This document shows positions 58,760-64,000 of a DNA stretch of 64,000 bases, piece by piece. The notes under the pieces are model-generated. The model was given only the letters and a program-made list of their open reading frames with translations, did no database searches and was not told the origin of the DNA. Position 1 is the first letter of the stretch, and each line of letters starts with the position of its first letter. The position numbers and the translations under genes are program-made. This stretch comes from Echinometra lucunter. Taxonomy: Eukaryota > Echinodermata > Echinoidea > Camarodonta > Echinometridae. The stretch covers positions 25,976,507 to 26,040,506 of the forward strand of contig CM057152.1 of NCBI GenBank assembly GCA_029962745.1, in the 5' to 3' direction.

Positions 58760-60083
58760 GTAAAGAGACGGACAGTTTTGTTCAAAAATAATTATTTCGT
58801 CAGTATTATTTTAATACGCGAACACGAATCTTATATTGCCATCGTACAACGACGTACAGACACACACGATAATTAGTCTTACTATTATGTGCAAAACATG
58901 ATTCCATAAATATAATAACAATAAACAGCATGGCTTACACTTTAGTTCAGATGATTACAACAGGGATGCATTAACTATGATTACATGAAAGGGTTTTTAA
59001 CAGTACTTCATTAGTGTCGCAATTAATAAATGTAGGACGATTTCTATACTGTGAACTTGCTCAAGGTTCCTGGCTAAGACGTGGTCTCTTCAAGATTATC
59101 ACATTTAACATAGCAATTATTACTGTTACCATTATCATGATAAAAATCATTTTCTGCAGTGAGTAGACTTTATGCGACATCCAATAACGTGGATATTTAA
59201 CACTGCTTTGTATTTACTTGCTAACAATTCTGTCGAAAACTCTAAAGACATAAATGTATCATGCACGAAGAATATTCCTCCTTCCCCCCCCCAACATTTT
59301 GTGCAAAATTAGTTTCCCAACGAGAATTGAGGAGTAGGTAATAAATACTTAACAATGACATAAAAATAGAATTCATAGGTATATTCTTCTGATTGCAATT
59401 ATTCTGTTTTGACAGAATTCGCTTATTCTTACTTTGTAAAGAAATTCTTTTGTTTATCATGCACTTCATAAATCATTTATTATTATAATATGCGTCATAT
59501 ACACACGAACATCTGGCTATCAATTCCCAACATTAATTGTACTAGTATATCTAAGGAAAATCTGGCAGATTTCTGAAACGAGGGGGAATCCATTCAAGAA
59601 CAACGAACAAGTATGTCTACACAGAACATGTAAACCATTAGAGTCATTATTTCAACCAGTACACTGCTCATAACAAACAGAAAATTCTACACAAATAATC
59701 TTTGTAAGAATTACTCGAAGAAAACCCACTGCAGTATTATGAATGGCTTCTTCATGTAATTACGTGCTCGCAATATAGATCATCATTTGGTCATTAAGTT
59801 ACAAATTGAGAGTTACTAACTGAAATAAAATATCTCAGTAATTTCCCATTAAAATGTCTCGTTCGTTATGCCTCCTGCTGGAGAGAAAATTCTTATATTC
59901 GGATATGTGTCGAACTTGATATTTTTCCTATTTTAGGATTTTCCTTCAAGACAATCATGCGGGTAGTTCATTTGCACAAAACGTAGTATATTATTTCACG
60001 AGCATGTTGAGACGATATGAATTACAAAATAAAATAAGCGTTTTTTTATGATAGCGTGAAGACGATCAAGATTCCATTTCAAA
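58760..60083. other. Non-coding AT-rich stretch downstream of the bZIP gene
   Basis: No repeat or gene recognised. It could include distal 3' UTR or regulatory sequence of the bZIP gene. Confidence 0.5.
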
Positions 60084-61149
60084 TTTATTCAAATTGTTCC
60101 ATTTTCTGGGGGGTTTTAAAGGCAAGAAAGTAAAAATTATCTATAGTAGATTCCTAGACCGATTTTAAAATTTATTACTGTGCTGAGGATTTGTGAAGAA
60201 AAACATAGTTTTAAAGCGTTGAATAATTACTACCATGAATAATGAAATTCTTCAGTTGTAGAATAGTTGTGATGGACACATAATATATTCTAATTTGTTT
60301 GACAATGAGGGTAATTTGGTTCCCTGAGTACATTATGATGGAACGAGCATGACTGCACATAACCAGATAACTGAGATTCTATCTTCACATCTTATAATTA
60401 TGCATACGAGGGGGAAAAAGACTTTGAAAAATATAGATAATAAGATAAATATAAGACGAGATGTGCACTTGCATTTGAAAGAAAAATGCCAGAGAAAATA
60501 TAACAGACAGTACTGAGAAACTACTGACCCTGTTTAAGAACAAAACAAGGTTTGATAATAATAAATTTTAAAAATCATACCTTTCATATTCTGATCATTC
60601 AACCCTGTTGATGAGTGTATGAAATATACAATAGATGAAGATATAGTGTACGCTGTACATTTTCAAAAGCTCTCGCAGGAGATTGAACAAAACATTAACA
60701 TGATATGTATAATGACTAAGATTTGTCTCAACAGGATTTTATCCCAGACTGACGAAAACCAAGAATTAAAAGTAAACAAAAACAAAGTAGCTTGAATGAA
60801 ACAAGGAGTTAAACGTTGTCGTGTGTTCTTTCATATTACCTGTCCTTTTATGAAACCTTTGCGAATAGGAAGATTTAAATAATAAAGATGGCAAGCCAGC
60901 GGGACACCCAGATTCGTTATTTCAGCGCAAAGTATGACCGACAAGTACTTAAATGAAGTCTCTCAGAGACAAGATAGTTGTAATAATCAGCAATCGGTTA
61001 ACATTGTCAACATTTCGTCAACAGGCAGCATTTTCTAATAGTTGTTTGCTCATTAGTTGAATTTTTTCTGTACATGCATCAACTCTTGAGCAGGGTAGTT
61101 TTAAACACCAGTCTCGCGGTGAGTTCTCCAGAGTCCCTTATAAGAATTA
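60084..61149 (-). other. Probable 3' UTR and downstream flank of the bZIP gene
   Basis: The sequence after the TGA stop is AT-rich and non-repetitive. The first canonical AATAAA signals on the minus strand that I see are at 60171-60176 and 60084-60089, which would imply a 3' UTR of about 1 kb. The true cleavage site cannot be decided from sequence. Confidence 0.35.
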
Positions 61150-61866
61150 TCAGCAGTTGTAGACCATGTAATGCAATCTTGCAAGTTCACTCTTGAGAAT
61201 AGAGACTTCAGCTCGGAGTTTCATGTTGTCCTGTTCAAGATAAACCGCTCTGATTGCAATCTCTTCCTCTTTCATTCTCCTCGCATCTCTTGATCTCTTC
61301 GCCGCATCGTTGTTCTTCCTCCTCCTTTCCCAATACGCGAGATCTTTCTTTTCATCCGGAACAGGTTTGACTTTCTTTCTTGATGGCTCTTCCGGTTTGA
61401 CGTCGACAGCGTTAGCAGCCCGACGTCGCCTAGATGCGAGCAGGGCTGAGAGTCGCAGGCTGGAGAGGGACTGCGTCGAATTCGAGTTATCGCCGACTGG
61501 GTAGTTGAGAACGGCCGGGTAGCCTGCGTACGAAGCCATGGCAGATGCAGCCAGTGTTGGATCGGAATACGAGTAGCCCGTGACTGCGGCAGCGGCAGCA
61601 GGGAGCATCGCCGAGTACGGGTAAACACTTTTCAACTGAGAAGCGCTCACGATGGCGGAGTAGGTAAGATCGAGCGGTTTGCCTCCAGCCTCGGACTGGC
61701 TGACATCGCTTGTCGATACGCTCTTAGGTCGAGATGGACCAACCATGTTCGAAACATCCAGCGCCGATTTTTTTATCTTCTCATGCTTGAGTGGAGTAAT
61801 GACTTCAAACGAATCGGATTTCTCTGGCTTTGTCATCTTAACTTCGAGCACTTCCTTTGCTTCCAT
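61150..61866 (-). CDS. PAR/CES-2/Giant-like bZIP transcription factor, terminal coding exon
   Basis: Sequence-specific DNA-binding transcription factor, expected to act in the nucleus as a bZIP dimer. The open frame from the ATG gives 238 residues. The basic region is at about 172-197 (YWERRRKNN, then AAKRSRDARR), with the invariant Asn185 and Arg193 in N-x7-R spacing. The leucine zipper has heptad residues I203, L210, L217, L224 and L231. The RSRDARR core and the following EIAIRA stretch are typical of the HLF/TEF/DBP, CES-2 and Giant group, not of NFIL3. The proline/acidic-rich PAR segment is very short here (about 157-178), which favours a CES-2/Giant-like member. PLDLT at 64-68 fits the CtBP-binding consensus PxDLS. 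An alanine run lies at 90-94 and an Arg/Lys cluster at 146-167. The ATG has G at -3 and G at +4. The frame is also open upstream through 61884 (KFVQEV) to a splice acceptor, so coding may start earlier in another exon. Orthology cannot be settled by eye. Confidence 0.93.
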   Translation of the reverse strand: MEAKEVLEVKMTKPEKSDSFEVITPLKHEKIKKSALDVSNMVGPSRPKSVSTSDVSQSEAGGKPLDLTYSAIVSASQLKSVYPYSAMLPAAAAAVTGYSYSDPTLAASAMASYAGYPAVLNYPVGDNSNSTQSLSSLRLSALLASRRRRAANAVDVKPEEPSRKKVKPVPDEKKDLAYWERRRKNNDAAKRSRDARRMKEEEIAIRAVYLEQDNMKLRAEVSILKSELARLHYMVYNC

Positions 61867-61884
61867 TACTTCTTGAACAAATTT
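61867..61884 (-). other. 5' part of the bZIP exon, upstream of the chosen ATG
   Basis: These 18 bases lie between the splice acceptor and the first ATG of the exon. They read in frame as KFVQEV. If the candidate exon at 62589 onward is the true upstream exon, an in-frame TAA sits two codons before the junction, and this stretch is then 5' UTR. If a different upstream exon is used, it is coding. Confidence 0.6.
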
Positions 61885-62588
61885 CTGTAAGGGAAGACAA
61901 GAACATAATAAATGAAAAGTCTCTCAATGTGACAATACAACACAATGATACTTGTTTATTTGGGGAATTATTTTTTTTTTACTGACACTATTATAAAGGG
62001 TAGTGAGTTTTCAATTTCTTGTGGATAGCCCCAATTTTATTCCTCCTGAGATTTGCAAAGTATCTGATAATTTTTTTTTTCTCTCTCTCTCTCTCTCTCT
62101 CTTCCTCTTTCTCTGAAACATACATGATTGGGATATTCATGAGACCGCACGTTTGATTGATGCAAATTAGAGAAAGGCATGATACATGTAAAAACTGAAT
62201 TTCAGTAATCAATCTTTAACTTTGCTCACATGCTTGGAAATACTACCTTCGCGAATATCCAGATTTTATTTATCGGCAGCGGTTTTAAATAAAGAAAGTT
62301 TACAGCAAAGCTAAACAACGCTCTGTTATAAAGTTAAAGACGCTTTTAAAATTCAGTTGAAAAAATCGTGAAAATATATTTCATTTTGTTCACAAATAGA
62401 ATCAATATACAATTTATGAAAAAAAAATGTTCAGGCCCTGTAGATTAAAAGAGAAGATAGATGGATACTCTTTGTTTTATGAACCAATAAGATTTAAGAC
62501 CATTTTAGAAAAAGGCTAAAAAAAAAAAACAACCATTTTGAATGGTTTAGCAGTTAGCACAAAAGAAAGCGATCTTATGAATACTTAC
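61885..62588 (-). other. Putative intron of the bZIP gene
   Basis: Read on the minus strand, the donor is GG|GTAAGTATTC at 62588 and the acceptor is TTGTCTTCCCTTACAG ending at 61885, giving a 704-base intron. The acceptor is strong and sits directly before the bZIP frame. The donor is a near-perfect consensus, but pairing it with this acceptor is inference. The interior is AT-rich and holds a (CT)n run on the plus strand at about 62079-62113. No other coding segment is evident in it. Confidence 0.5.
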
Positions 62589-62870
62589 CCTTTAAAAATG
62601 TTTCTTGTCAAATTTGGTAACAAAAAGCTGTTGTAGCATTAACTCTTGGTTACTTTACTTAACAGAAAGAAAAATATTCCGAGTCCAGTAATTCGCCTCA
62701 AGTTTACAAATGGAAAGAAGAGATATTGACCATCCAACTTATAACCTGTGGTTGAACGATTTGGAAAGACCTGCCAGTTGTCTGGAAGAGTAAGCTGCCG
62801 GTAAATGTTATCGCGAGTAGGTGAAGTAGAGTTTTTATCACTGTGGTGAGTAGCAATCACCCTGCCCTTG
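62589..62870 (-). other. Candidate 5' non-coding exon of the bZIP gene
   Basis: The segment ends at the GTAAGTAT donor. It contains a short upstream ATG frame of 15 codons (starts MLQQLFV, ends KKHF) whose stop lies two codons before the donor, in the frame that continues into the bZIP exon. A second frame of 73 codons (62639-62860) has no recognisable domain. The 5' limit is not visible. The link to the bZIP gene is inferred from the matched donor, acceptor and distance. Confidence 0.3.
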
Positions 62871-63180
62871 TGACCTACCAGGGACGAATGCGGTGACGTC
62901 TCACGGCCCGCGACCTCGCTTGTTCCACAATACAGCGGTCACTCAAGATGCGTACATAACGAATGAACGGACAGGAATCGTTCCGCGGCTTGCGTGGCGC
63001 AGACGATATTTTGTCTGTGGATAGGTTCTTAATCCGGCTTGTTGGTGTTGATGATGATCTCATAAATAGTTTGTGAATGGCTATGAGTGTATGAGTGCGA
63101 CGATCACGTCTGCGGCTGCGCAGTTTGGATATGCGCAATCACTCTGCTGAGCATGCAATGTCTTCACCCTCTGTTATCAT
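62830..63180 (-). promoter_or_regulatory. CpG-rich candidate promoter/5' region of the bZIP gene
   Basis: About 350 bases clearly richer in CpG and GC than their surroundings, directly upstream of the candidate first exon. A CRE-like TGACGTC lies at 62894-62900. A TATA-like CTATTTAT lies near 63062-63069 on the minus strand. An alternative donor-like CTG|GTAGGT lies at about 62872-62877. A minus-strand open frame of 87 codons here is Arg-rich and unrecognised, probably a by-product of base composition. Whether transcription starts here is inference. Confidence 0.35.
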
Positions 63181-63325
63181 GGTTATGTGGTCGATCGCCC
63201 TCTGCTTATATTTTTCCCCAACTAGGTAGCTGTTTTACTTCTGTATTTCGGTTTACTAATCACGCATTTCTTGTTGCATGCCTAGAGACCAACATATTGT
63301 AATACCGTAGTTAATATACCGTATA

Positions 63326-63705
63326 CACTCTAAGAAAAGGTGCAATTTTGCACCCCAAATGCTACAATAGCAGCACCTTTTGGGGTGCAATCCTGCACCC
63401 TACATGACAAAGGTGCAAATAATTATGCACCTTTTTGTACTTGTTTTCACCCGAAAATGCCCATCTGCAGCCTAAAAGGTGCAATTATGCACCTTAAAGG
63501 GTGCAGAAAGTTTTGCATCCAAAAGGGTGCAAATTTGAACCTTCCCTAAAGGGTACAACTCTGCACCCTGAAGGGTGCAAAATGTAGCTCACTTCACCCT
63601 TAATGGTGCATAATACTTCTTTGGGTGCAAAGTTGCACCCTTAAAGGAGCTCCTAGTGCATCATTTGAAGGGTGCAAAATTGAACCTTTTCTTTTTCTTA
63701 GTGTG
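63326..63705. mobile_element. TGCACC palindromic element, copy 3
   Basis: The ends CACTCTAAGAAAAGG and the inverted CACACTAAGAAAAAGAAAAG match. TA flanks (63324-63325, 63706-63707). The interior is almost entirely GGTGCAATTTTGCACC-type palindromes, with a central AAAAGGTGCAATTATGCACC. 380 bases. It lies about 150 bases from the CpG-rich segment upstream of the bZIP gene. Confidence 0.9.
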
Positions 63706-63757
63706 TAGAGGAAGCAGGGAGCTGGTTCCACCTCCCATTGGGAAATGTGGCGTAATT

Positions 63758-63991
63758 CAGGGGGCGCGGAAGCAGGGGGCATGGAGGGCTACAGCCCCCC
63801 CCCCCCCCCTCCACACACACACACACACAATTTAAGATTAAAATGAACAGGATTAAAAATAAATAAAAAACTATAAATAGTAGAACTTAATTCTTAAAAT
63901 TCTTATAGGCTCGCGAAACCACCGTCCACTGGATCCCGCCTATTTGGGTGTCAGTCCCCTCCCCTACCCCAAAACCGTTCCGCAGCCCCTG
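63758..63991. mobile_element. hAT-like miniature element
   Basis: The left end CAGGGGGCGCGGAAGCAGG and the inverted right end CAGGGGCTGCGGAACGG match. The interior has a C run (63797-63810) and (CA)n. The flanks GTAATT and TAATCA are similar but not an exact 8-base duplication. 234 bases. Confidence 0.68.
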
Positions 63992-64000
63992 TAATCAACT

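Noticed and set aside
61272..61628. 118-codon open frame on the minus strand overlapping the bZIP exon
   Set aside because: Out-of-frame shadow of the bZIP coding sequence.

Overview
This window looks like a gene-poor, AT-rich stretch of an animal nuclear genome, most likely a marine deuterostome and probably an echinoderm such as a sea urchin. The evidence is spliced-gene architecture (splice-type signals, no operons), very dense microsatellites, tRNA-derived SINEs, degenerate non-LTR retrotransposons, many small inverted-repeat elements and a 500-base assembly gap. The species guess rests on general familiarity with this repeat style. It was not checked by any search.

One gene is clear. 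At the right end, on the minus strand (61150-61884), lies the terminal coding exon of a PAR/CES-2/Giant-like bZIP transcription factor. It has a complete basic region, a five-step leucine zipper and a PLDLT motif of the type that binds the corepressor CtBP. A good splice acceptor precedes it, and a candidate 5' non-coding exon and CpG-rich promoter lie at 62589-63180. The 3' flank, about 60 kb to the left, is nearly a gene desert. Three short plus-strand open segments behind good splice acceptors (20512-20726, 32551-32787, 36489-36613) may be terminal exons of unknown genes, but none has a recognisable domain.

The rest is repeats. Region 1-10 kb holds a GGGGCAC tandem array split by a LINE tail, a degenerate reverse transcriptase, several MITEs and two copies of one SINE family. 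Region 10-24 kb holds a Tigger/pogo-like MITE, a CpG-rich MITE, the first copy of a TGCACC palindromic element, a 300-base foldback and a decayed tRNA-like SINE. Region 24-49 kb holds hAT-type miniature elements with 8-base target duplications, a second TGCACC element with a nested insertion, a LINE tail with a perfect 12-base duplication, a long polypurine tract and a 28-base satellite. Region 49-60 kb holds a second GGGGCAC-type array, the gap, a second degenerate LINE, and (AATA)n and (ATC)n arrays. A third TGCACC element and another hAT element lie just upstream of the bZIP gene.

The most unusual signal is a set of TA-flanked or foldback elements that share CACTCTAAG-like ends but have unrelated insides built from short tandem palindromes. 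A 78-base hairpin at 56890-56976 is a candidate small-RNA precursor. No prokaryotic features, CRISPR arrays, rRNA or convincing functional tRNA genes were seen.
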